Shown: positions 36,347-45,025, counted from the stretch's first letter. The stretch is 64,000 bases of DNA from Bacteroidales bacterium (GCA_035299085.1 DATGXG010000057.1:117284-181283), one strand, 5' to 3'. Numbers and translations: made by a program. The notes: generated by a model not told the origin, from the letters alone.

Positions 36347-36494
36347 AAATTTCTGTATCCTTAGTGCTGCAATGGATAGCAATCCGCAAGGGGTGTAAAA
36401 AACTTCCGCACATCCGCATTTCCGAAATTTTGCCATTGAAAGGAAATTGTAAAGAAATATTTTAACAAAAAACTGAATTCCTTATGAATCCTGT

Positions 36495-36503
36495 GTATTT
36501 ATA
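36495..36503 (+). promoter_or_regulatory. Motif GTATTTATA, copy 1
   Basis: Six bases before the ATG of the first rightward gene (36510). Confidence 0.55.
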
Positions 36504-36509
36504 GTAAAG

Positions 36510-36791
36510 ATGGAACAGGATTATCACCAAATTATGTTGGATGATTCCGGCAAACTTGCACTCTTCGACCTGTTGTTCGATGTTTATGGCGACACCTATA
36601 TAGATTCCGGGGAAACAGTCAACACAAAGGGCGTCACAAAGAAGGTCAAAATCGAATACCATCTTTTCAACCAATTCCGGGATCATTGTCTGAACAGCAG
36701 GGTCGACATCATTGAAATGTTGGAAACCATAATCACTTATTACCTCTCATTGCATTATTTGAATGAAGCAAAAAACGAAGCGGGTCGCTGA
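36510..36791 (+). CDS. Unknown 93-residue protein, first gene of rightward operon
   Basis: MEQDYHQIMLDDSGKLALFDLLFDVYGD, acidic in the first half and helical in the second (VDIIEMLETIITYYLSLHYLNEAKN). It overlaps the next gene by 29 bases. No family recognised. It starts the packaging operon directly after the control region, so it could be a regulator of late genes. Confidence 0.65.
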   Translation: MEQDYHQIMLDDSGKLALFDLLFDVYGDTYIDSGETVNTKGVTKKVKIEYHLFNQFRDHCLNSRVDIIEMLETIITYYLSLHYLNEAKNEAGR

Positions 36792-37521
36792 CATTCAGCT
36801 ATACAACGAGCTGCAAACCTTGACAAGGGACGAGGTGTCAGCAAAGTACAATGTTTCGCCTTCGACGATCTCGTACTGGCAAAAGGCGTTAAGGAAAAAC
36901 ACGGGCTTCTGCACAGATTGCGGTGAGCCGTTGTCGGTGGAAAGCAAGAACAAAGTCAGACGGTGCGTCAAATGTGCACAGTTGAATGGAAGGAAGGTGA
37001 AACCGAGACCGGGAATGGAATACATAATGAATGATGTCAAAACCCTTGGTTGGTCGGCAACCGGAAGGAAATACGGAGTCAGTGATAATGCCGTGCGCAA
37101 ATGGGTCAGACAATACGAAAAAGAGCAAAACAACATGAATTATAATGGCGAAAGAGCGAGGCACGGCAGGGATGTCACTGTGATCGTCAGGGATGTTGAG
37201 ACCGGTGACATCAGTTATTACGACTCGGTCAAGGATTGTACAGCCAAGACTGGTTTCAGTATCACAACGATCAGGCATCACATGAAGCACAGGACAGTGT
37301 ATATGCAGAAATATATTATCCTGCCTGGCGAGGAACATGACAAGTATGTCAATGTGGAATTGCAGTTGAGCAAGGAACTGGATGGAGCAATCACCAGATT
37401 GACAGACACCATTCCAAGTCTTTCATTCGATAAATTTTGCAATGCCTTGATACGGGACTGGTTGTCCGACCAGGAAAAGTCGAAAAACATAACAGGCAGT
37501 ATTTATGGTAAAATGAAATAA
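36763..37521 (+). CDS. Double-HTH, zinc-ribbon and NUMOD1-like DNA-binding protein
   Basis: 252 residues. Order seen: HTH at about 22-42 (TRDEVSAKYNVSPSTISYWQ), Cys4 ribbon at 50-71 (CTDCGEPL ... CVKC), a second HTH at 95-117 (GWSATGRKYGVSDNAVRKW), a NUMOD1/IENR1-like module at 140-177 (VETGDISYYDSVKDCTAKTG), and a C-terminal helical region. NUMOD modules are DNA-binding parts usually fused to homing nucleases; no nuclease domain is present here, but an HNH gene lies 0.3 kb downstream. It overlaps the previous gene and its stop meets the next start. Probably a site-specific DNA binder in packaging or late-gene control. Confidence 0.7.
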   Translation: MKQKTKRVADIQLYNELQTLTRDEVSAKYNVSPSTISYWQKALRKNTGFCTDCGEPLSVESKNKVRRCVKCAQLNGRKVKPRPGMEYIMNDVKTLGWSATGRKYGVSDNAVRKWVRQYEKEQNNMNYNGERARHGRDVTVIVRDVETGDISYYDSVKDCTAKTGFSITTIRHHMKHRTVYMQKYIILPGEEHDKYVNVELQLSKELDGAITRLTDTIPSLSFDKFCNALIRDWLSDQEKSKNITGSIYGKMK

Positions 37522-37826
37522 TGGCGATATATGATTTATATTCAAGAAGGGTGGCAGGACTTGATGCGAAGAATCCTGAAAAGGCATCAGTGAAACAATT
37601 TAGAACATGGTGCTTGAAAATAATATCAGCGGTGCGAATTGGGAGGATAAGCATAACAGAAGCACGTCTGAGGCAATTGCAATCAATATTCACCATTGTG
37701 ACCATGTTGATGTTTTTCCTGATTGGTTACATCGTACTCGCCTCGGTTGATAAGACATTATGCAAATGGCTGCTCTCATGCAACCTGCTGATAGTGGCTA
37801 ATGTCATATTGTTTAAGATGAGGTAG
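37521..37826 (+). CDS. Small membrane protein, unknown
   Basis: 101 residues; the ATG overlaps the preceding stop (TAATG). An N-terminal basic region (AIYDLYSRRVAGLDAKNPEKAS) is followed by two membrane helices (FTIVTMLMFFLIGYIVLASV and CKWLLSCNLLIVANVILF). A superinfection-exclusion or lysis role is possible from its place but not shown. Confidence 0.6.
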   Translation: MAIYDLYSRRVAGLDAKNPEKASVKQFRTWCLKIISAVRIGRISITEARLRQLQSIFTIVTMLMFFLIGYIVLASVDKTLCKWLLSCNLLIVANVILFKMR

Positions 37827-37827
37827 T

Positions 37828-38193
37828 ATGAACAGGATATCGTCATATCAAAAGGATCGTTTCTATGCGTCGGCAGCCTGGAAAAAGCTCCGGGATTACA
37901 AGCTCCAAATGTGTCCGGATTGCGAGTGCCCCGTGTGCCTTGAATACGGTTACTCATTACCGGCATCGGAAGTCCATCACATAGTTGATATAGACCAAGA
38001 CTGGTCGCTTCGGCTGACGTACAGCAATCTCATGTCCTGCACACATGATCACCATTCACGTTTGACCATGCAATCCCTGAATGTCGCAAGGGATAAAGAA
38101 AGGAAAAATAAACGCTTCGACGCCGTCACCGAGCGTCTTTTGAAAGCCGTCACTGACACAGGGGGGAGAGGCGACAGTCTCGTAACTAATTGA
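37828..38193 (+). CDS. HNH endonuclease, packaging-associated
   Basis: 121 residues. FYASAAWKKLRDYKLQMCPDCECPVCLEYGYSLPASEVHHIVDIDQDWSLRL gives the zinc ribbon Cys pairs and the catalytic His-His; HDHHSRLTM is the final HNH part. HNH proteins next to terminase genes, as in HK97 gp74, stimulate the large terminase in DNA packaging. The position just before TerS/TerL fits. One base after the previous stop. Confidence 0.9.
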   Translation: MNRISSYQKDRFYASAAWKKLRDYKLQMCPDCECPVCLEYGYSLPASEVHHIVDIDQDWSLRLTYSNLMSCTHDHHSRLTMQSLNVARDKERKNKRFDAVTERLLKAVTDTGGRGDSLVTN

Positions 38194-38264
38194 CTGATAC
38201 CACGTCCCACCCTTTCGAATATACTCACAGGTTATTTTCAAGGGGGGGTTAAATAACAACAGAT

Positions 38265-38678
38265 ATGAATTCGATCAATTTGCCAAAAAGGGATAAATTA
38301 ATCAAGAACAAGGCACGAGCGGAGAAAGCGGCAACAACACGAAAGGAGAACAAATACGTTCTTCTCAAACGCAACATCATTAAACTCCTTGAAGGCAAAG
38401 GCGTCAAGGAAGAGATTGACATCACAATGGTCGATCAGCTTGTCTTTAATTACAAATTGATTGACAGGGTCATGAATGACCTCTTGTCAGGTGATTATAT
38501 GACGCAAGTCAGAAAGGATGAGAACTATCCACTTTTGCAAGTGTCGGCGCAATCGACGATATATAACAATTGTCTGAAGAATATATTGGCATTATCCACA
38601 AAACTTGGCATCACTGTTCAAGAGAGACAGAAACTCGGTCTATCAAAATCAGTTGAATCGCATGATGACGGCTTTTAA
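38265..38678 (+). CDS. Terminase small subunit, P27 family
   Basis: 137 residues. The basic helical start (MNSINLPKRDKLIKNKARAEKAATTRKENK, split) and the centre ITMVDQLVFNYKLIDRVMNDLL, then SAQSTIYNNCLKNILALSTKLGITVQERQKLGL, match P27-family TerS, which binds phage DNA at the packaging site and recruits TerL. Distance to TerL (80 bases) is normal. Confidence 0.85.
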   Translation: MNSINLPKRDKLIKNKARAEKAATTRKENKYVLLKRNIIKLLEGKGVKEEIDITMVDQLVFNYKLIDRVMNDLLSGDYMTQVRKDENYPLLQVSAQSTIYNNCLKNILALSTKLGITVQERQKLGLSKSVESHDDGF

Positions 38679-38758
38679 GCCTGTATCAGGTCTTTCAGCG
38701 ATTTTAAAATATGGAAAAATTAGAAAAAATAACGATTAAAGGATAAACAAGATGATCA

Positions 38759-40519
38759 GTGACGGAAATACTGGATATAGAAAGGGAGAAAGCAGAATAC
38801 AGGAAATCGTTGTATGACAAGCTGGAAGGTTACGTCGCGGGTGTTACCGGCGGCACGGTCGTCTGTTGCAAGAAGATCAGGAAGGCGGTCAACCGCTATG
38901 TGAGGGATCGTCAAAATCCCTCTTTTTATTTCAGTACCGATGCGGTTGACAAGTTTTTCAACTACCTCTTTTATGTCAAAATCCTCCATGACAAGGAAGC
39001 CGATCAATACACACGGTTCAACCCGGAACCTTGGCAGGTGTTCTACTTTGCCAATATTTACGGATTCCATTGGGCGAAGAATATGAATAAAAGGAGGTTC
39101 ACGACGTCATTCCTTACGCTTGCAAAGAAGAACGGGAAGACCACCCTTGCAGTTATATGCAGCATGTACGCCTTGACCAAGGAATCAAGGAACAGTAAAA
39201 TCGTTATCGTTTCACAAAGTGAAAGCACCAGCAAGGAAAGTGCACTGGAATTTGCCAAGAATATTGTAACCAACAGTCCTGCATTAAAGAAACGCATTGA
39301 TAAATTGCAATACTCTCTCCGTTACCGTGACGGTGATTCGGTCAATACCCTGATCATCCTGCCTCAGAAGGAGGACAGGTGCGAGGCAATCAAGCCGAAC
39401 ATGGCAATCGTGGACGAAATCCATACAATGAAGTCGGGTAAAATCATCGAAATCCTCCGTAAGGGTATGAGGACGCAGCACAACCCCCTGCTCTCGATAA
39501 TTTCAACCAGGGGGGAAAATACGACTTATTTTCAGTACGAGCTTGAGCAGTCTTATGACCGGATACTCGACGGAAAAGTGAGTTCCGAAACGACATTCGT
39601 CATGATGTTCGAACAAGACGATGAGACCGAGGCAGCCGATCCGAACTTGTGGGTGAAATCGAATCCATGCATCGGAAACGGCTCCCTTGAACTTGAAGAT
39701 TTGATTGACGATTTTGAGACAAGCAAGCAGACGCCGAGTTCCTTGAAATCTTTCTTCTGCAAAACGCTGAACATGTGGGTTGAAACTAAAGAAGAGGTGT
39801 TCCTTGAACCGGAATTTGTCAACATGGCATTCCAGAAGGGTCGAGACATGAATCTCAATTTGGATTTCTTTAAGAATAAAGATGTGTATATCGGTATGGA
39901 CCTTAGCAGGACAGACGATCTTTCAAGTTTGTGCGTTACTCATTTCGATCCTGAAAAGAGGTTGTTTTATGTAATGCCCTTTATTTACATGGCAAACCGA
40001 CCAGTTAAGAGAATCCGTGGTCGTGGCGTCGATCTCACTCAATGGATCATTGATGGAAAAATATGTCAAAGCGAGATAAATCGTATTGATTACAACGACA
40101 TCATTAACGACCTATTGAAAATCAATTCAATTGCAAATATAAAAGGGATCGGTCACGATGGTCGATTTGAAAACGAGGTCGTCCCATATATGGAAAAGCT
40201 AAAAAACCTCGAAGGATATTGGCTTGAGTGCGTTTTTGTGAGTCAGGGAATCTATGATATAACACCTGCTGTGCAATTGTTGGACAGAATTTTTGCACAA
40301 GGTCAGGTTGTTTGTGACGACAATCCATGTTTTAAATGGCAATTCAAAAATTGTGTGACCTATAGAGGGGAAAATAATAACATAAAGATTTCGAAAAAGA
40401 AAAGTCTTGACTCAATTGATTCTGTGATTGCATTCCAAAACTCGCTTGAATTGATCAGACGTGAAATAAAAGACAGCTATTATCAAATCGAATACGTACC
40501 TATCTCGATAAAATTTTAA
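38759..40519 (+). CDS. Terminase large subunit
   Basis: 586 residues from a GTG start at 38759. ATPase motor: deviant Walker A LAKKNGKTT at about 120-128 and Walker B MAIVDEIHTMK at about 214; coupling motif STRGENTTY. The nuclease half begins near YIGMDLSRTDDLSS (about 377) and includes IKGIGHDGRF and DSIDSVIAFQNSLEL, the acid residues of the RNase H-like nuclease. It cuts and pumps phage DNA into the prohead. Length and order fit the HK97-type family. Confidence 0.92.
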   Translation: MTEILDIEREKAEYRKSLYDKLEGYVAGVTGGTVVCCKKIRKAVNRYVRDRQNPSFYFSTDAVDKFFNYLFYVKILHDKEADQYTRFNPEPWQVFYFANIYGFHWAKNMNKRRFTTSFLTLAKKNGKTTLAVICSMYALTKESRNSKIVIVSQSESTSKESALEFAKNIVTNSPALKKRIDKLQYSLRYRDGDSVNTLIILPQKEDRCEAIKPNMAIVDEIHTMKSGKIIEILRKGMRTQHNPLLSIISTRGENTTYFQYELEQSYDRILDGKVSSETTFVMMFEQDDETEAADPNLWVKSNPCIGNGSLELEDLIDDFETSKQTPSSLKSFFCKTLNMWVETKEEVFLEPEFVNMAFQKGRDMNLNLDFFKNKDVYIGMDLSRTDDLSSLCVTHFDPEKRLFYVMPFIYMANRPVKRIRGRGVDLTQWIIDGKICQSEINRIDYNDIINDLLKINSIANIKGIGHDGRFENEVVPYMEKLKNLEGYWLECVFVSQGIYDITPAVQLLDRIFAQGQVVCDDNPCFKWQFKNCVTYRGENNNIKISKKKSLDSIDSVIAFQNSLELIRREIKDSYYQIEYVPISIKF

Positions 40520-40535
40520 AAAACTAATCCGCCAA

Positions 40536-40544
40536 GTATTTATG
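40536..40544 (+). promoter_or_regulatory. Motif GTATTTATG, copy 2
   Basis: Ten bases before the portal ATG; the upstream TCCGCCA is shared with the tape-measure copy at 47355. Confidence 0.55.
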
Positions 40545-40554
40545 GGAAAAGAAC

Positions 40555-41799
40555 ATGTTCAACACCTTTTTATCCGGACTCGGCATAAACGTCACTGTCG
40601 CAAACGACAAGACATTCAATGATATTCAAACTGAACGCATCCGTGCCATAATGGAGGGCAACGGTGTGTTCAACGACGGCAATATAAACACAATTAATAC
40701 TGTCTTCACGGCGAAAAAGATTCTGGCTGATACTTTGTCGAAACTCCCTATGAATGTGCTTTTGAAAAACAAACAATATCAGGAGCACCCGCTGTTCTAT
40801 CTTGTTCACAGTGATCCAAACAGCTATCAGACGATGAACGTGTTTATCAGCACACTTGTGAACCATTTATGTGATTGGGGAAACGCCTTCGCAAAAGTGA
40901 ACAAGCAGGAAGGAAAAGTGAAAAACCTTCAAATCTTGCATCCGTCACAGTATATAACTCATGATCTTAATGCCGAAGGTGTTCTGAAATTCAAATTCAG
41001 GACAAAGGATGGTGAAATTGAGGTAAACAATGATGATCTGATCCATTTAAAAATACTCAGTGATGACGGAATCATCGGACTCAACCCTATAGCAGCAATC
41101 AGGAAACAGTTATCAATCAACTGGCAGGGTCAGACGACCGCTGAAAATTATTATCGCAATGGCATTCACGGGAATAAGTTTATGAAAAGCATGGGAAACG
41201 TGGATTCCAAGGAGTACCATAAAGGTCAGCAAGATTGGCTCAAGGCGAATTCAGGGGTGTTCAGAGCTGGAGAAGTTCCTTCTTTGCCTTTTGGCGTTGA
41301 GATTCAGGAAACAAAACTTGAGTTTGCCGACTCAATGATCTTGGACAGCTTGAGATATAATACCAGCCAGATTTTGGCACTGTTTGGAATACCGATGTGG
41401 ATGAACAATCTCGAATCGCAGACCAATATTGAACAATCACTGCTGTCTTTTCAATCAATAACGATCCAGCCGTTGGCAAAATGCTTCAAGGAGGAGTTCA
41501 GTAAAAAACTCTTGATGCCGGAGGAAAGGCGTAAAGGTATTACAATAGAATTCAACTTGAAAGCGATGCTCGCAGCCGATGCGATCACACGGGCAAACTA
41601 TTTGAAAACCCTTACAAGTTCGGCGATTATAAGTCCGGGAGAGGCTGCTGAAATCGAAGGATATGACGGCGATTTTGAAAATTCACGATTCCATTACCAG
41701 CAAAGTCAGAACATCCCTCTTGAGCTGAGTATGGTTGACGGCAAATGGTCTCCTGCGACGGCTGGTAGTGTGAATCTAATGGTAAATAAAAACGAATAA
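40555..41799 (+). CDS. HK97-family portal protein
   Basis: 414 residues. Typical signs: VFTAKKILADTLSKLPMNVL, HPLFYLVHSDPNSYQTMNVF, NWQGQTTAENYYRNG, and the C-terminal NTSQILALFGIPMWM with EQSLLSFQSITIQPLAKCF. The portal ring is the DNA entry channel at one head vertex and the base of the tail connector. Length is close to the family mean. Confidence 0.93.
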   Translation: MFNTFLSGLGINVTVANDKTFNDIQTERIRAIMEGNGVFNDGNINTINTVFTAKKILADTLSKLPMNVLLKNKQYQEHPLFYLVHSDPNSYQTMNVFISTLVNHLCDWGNAFAKVNKQEGKVKNLQILHPSQYITHDLNAEGVLKFKFRTKDGEIEVNNDDLIHLKILSDDGIIGLNPIAAIRKQLSINWQGQTTAENYYRNGIHGNKFMKSMGNVDSKEYHKGQQDWLKANSGVFRAGEVPSLPFGVEIQETKLEFADSMILDSLRYNTSQILALFGIPMWMNNLESQTNIEQSLLSFQSITIQPLAKCFKEEFSKKLLMPEERRKGITIEFNLKAMLAADAITRANYLKTLTSSAIISPGEAAEIEGYDGDFENSRFHYQQSQNIPLELSMVDGKWSPATAGSVNLMVNKNE

Positions 41800-41813
41800 A
41801 ATTCATTAAGGAT

Positions 41814-41978
41814 ATGACAAACAGACTTATTACAACAAATAACGTCGCATTCAGCAGGGAAGACCTTATGAATGCAGAAAGAAAGAATGTCGAACGCATG
41901 GTATTGATAGAAAAACGGTCGGAATCCAATCAAAATAATGCTGAAACATCAGCAAAAACATATAATAAACAGAAATAA
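41814..41978 (+). CDS. Unknown 54-residue protein between portal and protease
   Basis: MTNRLITTNNVAFSREDLMN and then a charged, Asn-rich tail (KRSESNQNNAETSAKTYNKQK in part). The stop TAA shares its last A with the protease ATG (TAATG), so the pair is translationally coupled. Helical and short; a scaffold fragment or protease partner is possible. Confidence 0.55.
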   Translation: MTNRLITTNNVAFSREDLMNAERKNVERMVLIEKRSESNQNNAETSAKTYNKQK

Positions 41979-42742
41979 TGACCTCAAGAATTGAAAAAAG
42001 ATATGCAAGCACCCCTGATTTTCTTATAAAAAACAAGGAATTCCGGACTCAAATAGTCCGTGTAAGCGGTGAAACATCGCAGCAGGAATCCCGCACTATA
42101 AGGGGTTATGGTGCTGTCTTCAACCAAAAATCAAAGATCATAACCGAATGGATCAGCGACAAGGGTGAGTGGAGGACATTTTTCGAAATTATAGAATCCA
42201 CTGCGTTTGACAAGTTGATTGCAAGCAATTGGGGAGGATTTGACGTTGTGCTTGATGTGAATCATCGCACCGATGAGATTCTTGCAAGGCTCGCAAGCGG
42301 GACTTTGAGAATTACCAAGGATGAAAGGGGTTTGATGTATGAAGCTGAGATGCCAAGGACGGCAAGAGGCGAGGATGTTTTAAGAATGATTGAGCGTGGC
42401 GATTATTATCAATCATCATTTCAATTCACAATTGCCGAGGGAGGCGAGCGTTGGGAGCATGATCCGGCAACAGGTTTGTACACCCGCTACATCACTGAAG
42501 TCGAGTTGCTGATCGACGAGTGTGTCGCAACTTGGTTCGGGGCGTACGACAATACAGACGTTCAAATCGTCCGGACAATCAATGATGGTTCGGAAAATTT
42601 CAATGTATATATAGAATCCGACATTGCAGTTGCCAAAGAAAGGCTCAACCGTATTATGTCCGAAACTACAGAGCAACCAGATTACCGCATCGAACTTGAA
42701 AAAGACCGTGACACTTTAAAAATGTTCGGAATTATTTCATAA
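41978..42742 (+). CDS. HK97-type prohead protease (S78 family)
   Basis: 254 residues. The S78/U35 fold begins SRTIRGYGAVFNQKSKII, with catalytic His near 95 (DVNHRTDEILARLASGTL) and the Ser motif YYQSSFQF near 145. It trims the capsid delta domain during head maturation. Directly before the capsid gene as usual. Confidence 0.92.
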   Translation: MTSRIEKRYASTPDFLIKNKEFRTQIVRVSGETSQQESRTIRGYGAVFNQKSKIITEWISDKGEWRTFFEIIESTAFDKLIASNWGGFDVVLDVNHRTDEILARLASGTLRITKDERGLMYEAEMPRTARGEDVLRMIERGDYYQSSFQFTIAEGGERWEHDPATGLYTRYITEVELLIDECVATWFGAYDNTDVQIVRTINDGSENFNVYIESDIAVAKERLNRIMSETTEQPDYRIELEKDRDTLKMFGIIS

Positions 42743-42756
42743 AAACGAATTGCTAA

Positions 42757-42765
42757 GTATTTATA
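42757..42765 (+). promoter_or_regulatory. Motif GTATTTATA, copy 3
   Basis: 41 bases before the capsid ATG, the longest spacing in the set. Confidence 0.5.
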
Positions 42766-42806
42766 TGAAAGTGTAAAGAATAATATTATTTGAACATAAA
42801 ATTAAA

Positions 42807-44030
42807 ATGACCAGAATAGACGAATTACAGTCGAAAATTGCAGAGGTTCGTACGAAACTCGAAGCGATAAACACTAAGGTTGACACCGAAAAACGTGTGA
42901 AATCCGAACAGGAAAGAACCGATTTCGACAACTTACTTAAAGAGATGCAGTCTTTTGAACGTGAACTCAAAGACGAACAGGAGCTTCAATCCAGAAGGAT
43001 CGAAGCACCTTCTATCATAACATCTGAGCAAAAGGCAAAAAACCGTAAATACGATTCCGTAAAAGCAATCAACGAATTTGCAAACGGCAGGTCGCTGACC
43101 GGTTACGAAGCCGATGTACAGGCATTTTCAAAGGAAAAAAACAACAGGATAAAAGGTCTTTTCTTTCCTGACAACATTCTGTATGAACGCACTTCCCACC
43201 AGGCTCTGTTGAGAACCGCAGGAATAAGCTATGCAAACTCAGACGGCTTGATTGGTGAAACAGCATCAGGTCTCGACATTGTTGCAGTGCCGTCTGTTTA
43301 CGAAACCCTTGGTGTGACACAACTTCCAAATTTGACATCTGTCCACAAATTGAACTATGGACAGGGAGTTGTTTCCGATAAGGTTTCCGAAGGCAGTGCT
43401 TTAAGCGCAAAGACCCGTACAAAAATTTCTGATAAAATTGAACCAGCACGTTTCGGACATTCTGAAATAATTTCGTTGGAAAACATGTCTGTTGCTTCAA
43501 TCATAAACACAACCATTGCTGACGGTGACCGTGCTTGCAAGGCTAAAATCAGCAAAGAATTGTTGGACACCATTGTTGCATATACCGCTTGTACACTGAC
43601 AGGTTATGCAGTTGCCAATTCAGCAATGACAATGACACAAAAGATATTGGGTGCATTGAAGGCATCGGTTCTGTCAGCTATGTTCAGCAAACCAGGTTAC
43701 GCAATGGGTTCGACCATTTATTCCGAACTTGAGAATACTAAGGGTGCGACAGATTTTAAAACCATCGTTGACGCTGGAAAATTGCTCGGATTCAACGCTT
43801 ACGATGTAATGACCCTCATGGGTCTGCATGACACGAACATGTATGACATCATATTCGGCGATTGGGCGAGAGCTTATGTTGGTTTCTTCAATCTCAGCGG
43901 ACTTGAGCTTCTCATAAACCCTTACGAAGGTGACGACGAAGGGGAAGTGAAATTCCTGTTCAACAGAATGGCTGACGTTTCGTTCAACCCGTATGCTTTC
44001 AAAGTCATTCGCAATGCGAAATTAGCGTAA
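42807..44030 (+). CDS. Major capsid protein, HK97 fold
   Basis: 407 residues. An N-terminal coiled coil (1-60, TRIDELQSKIAEVRTKLEAI) is the delta domain, removed by the S78 protease. The mature part is the HK97 gp5-like shell protein: ETASGLDIVAVPSVYETLGV, KISDKIEPARFGHSEIISLENMS, and the C-terminal GDWARAYVGFFNLSGLELLINPYE. It forms the icosahedral head. A terminator follows. Confidence 0.92.
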   Translation: MTRIDELQSKIAEVRTKLEAINTKVDTEKRVKSEQERTDFDNLLKEMQSFERELKDEQELQSRRIEAPSIITSEQKAKNRKYDSVKAINEFANGRSLTGYEADVQAFSKEKNNRIKGLFFPDNILYERTSHQALLRTAGISYANSDGLIGETASGLDIVAVPSVYETLGVTQLPNLTSVHKLNYGQGVVSDKVSEGSALSAKTRTKISDKIEPARFGHSEIISLENMSVASIINTTIADGDRACKAKISKELLDTIVAYTACTLTGYAVANSAMTMTQKILGALKASVLSAMFSKPGYAMGSTIYSELENTKGATDFKTIVDAGKLLGFNAYDVMTLMGLHDTNMYDIIFGDWARAYVGFFNLSGLELLINPYEGDDEGEVKFLFNRMADVSFNPYAFKVIRNAKLA

Positions 44031-44067
44031 TCATAAAATTGTTTTTTTCGTTTTTTCATGATAGTTG

Positions 44068-44102
44068 GCGGATCGGTCTTAAAAGCCGGTCCGCTTTTTT
44101 TA
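44068..44102 (+). terminator. Rho-independent terminator after capsid gene
   Basis: GCGGATCGG / CCGGTCCGC stem (one G-T pair), loop TCTTAAAAG, then a T run. It would raise capsid mRNA relative to later genes. Confidence 0.8.
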
Positions 44103-44123
44103 TGTTAAAAACAAATGCTCAGA

Positions 44124-44132
44124 GTATTTATA
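44124..44132 (+). promoter_or_regulatory. Motif GTATTTATA, copy 4
   Basis: Starts 22 bases past the terminator T run and 13 bases before the connector ATG, so it restarts expression after a stop in transcription. Confidence 0.6.
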
Positions 44133-44145
44133 GCAAACAGCGAAC

Positions 44146-44691
44146 ATGAAGGTTCAATATTACAAAACCCATAAGGAATACCCTGATTTCAACGATTACA
44201 AGCTCCGTGTCCTGTTGCGGGACGAGGAAGCAGATTATCAGGAGTTGCTTGATACCTACCAGGAAGCGGTAAGCATTGCCGAGACCTATATTCAAAAGGA
44301 CATTGCAAGGACGGTCAACCATTGGGTCATCAATGACTTCTCAGGTGAAATCGCAGTGATCGACGAAGGATATTATCATTCGTTGTCGGCAGTCACTTTC
44401 ACGGATCACAACAATGTCAGCCATACAGTGACAGGATCAACTGTTCAGCATAATACATGCAATTTCGAGTTGCATTTACCGGTGACCGTTAATGCAAAAG
44501 AACTGCATGTGTATTTCAAGACTGGTTTCGATTCCGGGATGATGCCGAAAGATTTTCAGTCGGCAATAAAAGTGAAAGTGTGCGATTTGTACGACAGTGA
44601 AAGGGGTTCATACGGACTTGAGAAAAAGGGCGATGCCTTCGAGAGATACCTGAATCCTCATGTGAAAAGGTTTTTCATTAAATACGAATAA
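44146..44691 (+). CDS. Head-tail connector protein, gp6-like
   Basis: 181 residues. LYDTYQEAVSIAETYIQKDI-like opening (LLDTYQEAVSIAETYIQ), a beta region LHVYFKTGFDSGMMPKDFQSAIKVKVCDLYDSERGS and a final basic helix match the gp6/gp8 connector family (DUF3168-adjacent in HK97 and phage SPP1 gp15). It sits under the portal as an adaptor ring. Start of the connector run. Confidence 0.85.
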   Translation: MKVQYYKTHKEYPDFNDYKLRVLLRDEEADYQELLDTYQEAVSIAETYIQKDIARTVNHWVINDFSGEIAVIDEGYYHSLSAVTFTDHNNVSHTVTGSTVQHNTCNFELHLPVTVNAKELHVYFKTGFDSGMMPKDFQSAIKVKVCDLYDSERGSYGLEKKGDAFERYLNPHVKRFFIKYE

Positions 44692-44701
44692 GATTGGCAC
44701 T

Positions 44702-45022
44702 ATGACGGCGAACGATCTTAAATACAAGATAACACTGCAAAAACCGGAATATTCAGCCAGTGATTATTCCACAAATCAGAAAGTGACATTTGCAGATTAT
44801 AAGAATATTCGTGCCGGTATTACATGGATCGGCGGCAACAAGTCAATTCAGAATTATGAATTGTTCACAAGCTCCGTATTGCAATTTAAAATCCGATACA
44901 GGACGGATATTGATGAAACATTTCAAATCAAGTTCAGGGAAAGGGAGTACACAATTACCTCGCCATTCAAGATTGATCCGCAAGGCGATCTTATAATTAC
45001 TGCGGAATTGAAACAACAATAA
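44702..45022 (+). CDS. Head closure protein (SPP1 gp16-like)
   Basis: 106 residues. LKYKITLQKPEYSASDYSTN, then YKNIRAGITWIGG and LQFKIRYRTDIDETFQIKFREREYTITSPFKID are the beta-barrel signature of Phage_H_T_join proteins, which plug the channel after DNA packaging. Confidence 0.88.
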   Translation: MTANDLKYKITLQKPEYSASDYSTNQKVTFADYKNIRAGITWIGGNKSIQNYELFTSSVLQFKIRYRTDIDETFQIKFREREYTITSPFKIDPQGDLIITAELKQQ

Positions 45023-45025
45023 ATC

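Larger units (their letters stand above)
35974..36509. other. Noncoding divergent control region with iterons (candidate replication origin)
   Basis: About 535 bases between the leftward replication operon and the rightward packaging operon, without a credible gene. It holds two copies of a 41-base module, many CTTCCGCAC/GTGCGGAAG units in both orientations, and a core of A/T only near 36225-36300 (ATAATTTATATATATTTATATG). Iterons plus an AT-rich unwinding stretch are the parts of a theta-type origin. The alternative is a regulator switch region. Confidence 0.6.

Noticed and set aside
35974..36509. CRISPR array
   Set aside because: The repeated modules are two only, and the other units are short, adjacent and in both orientations without unique spacers; no cas gene is in the window.
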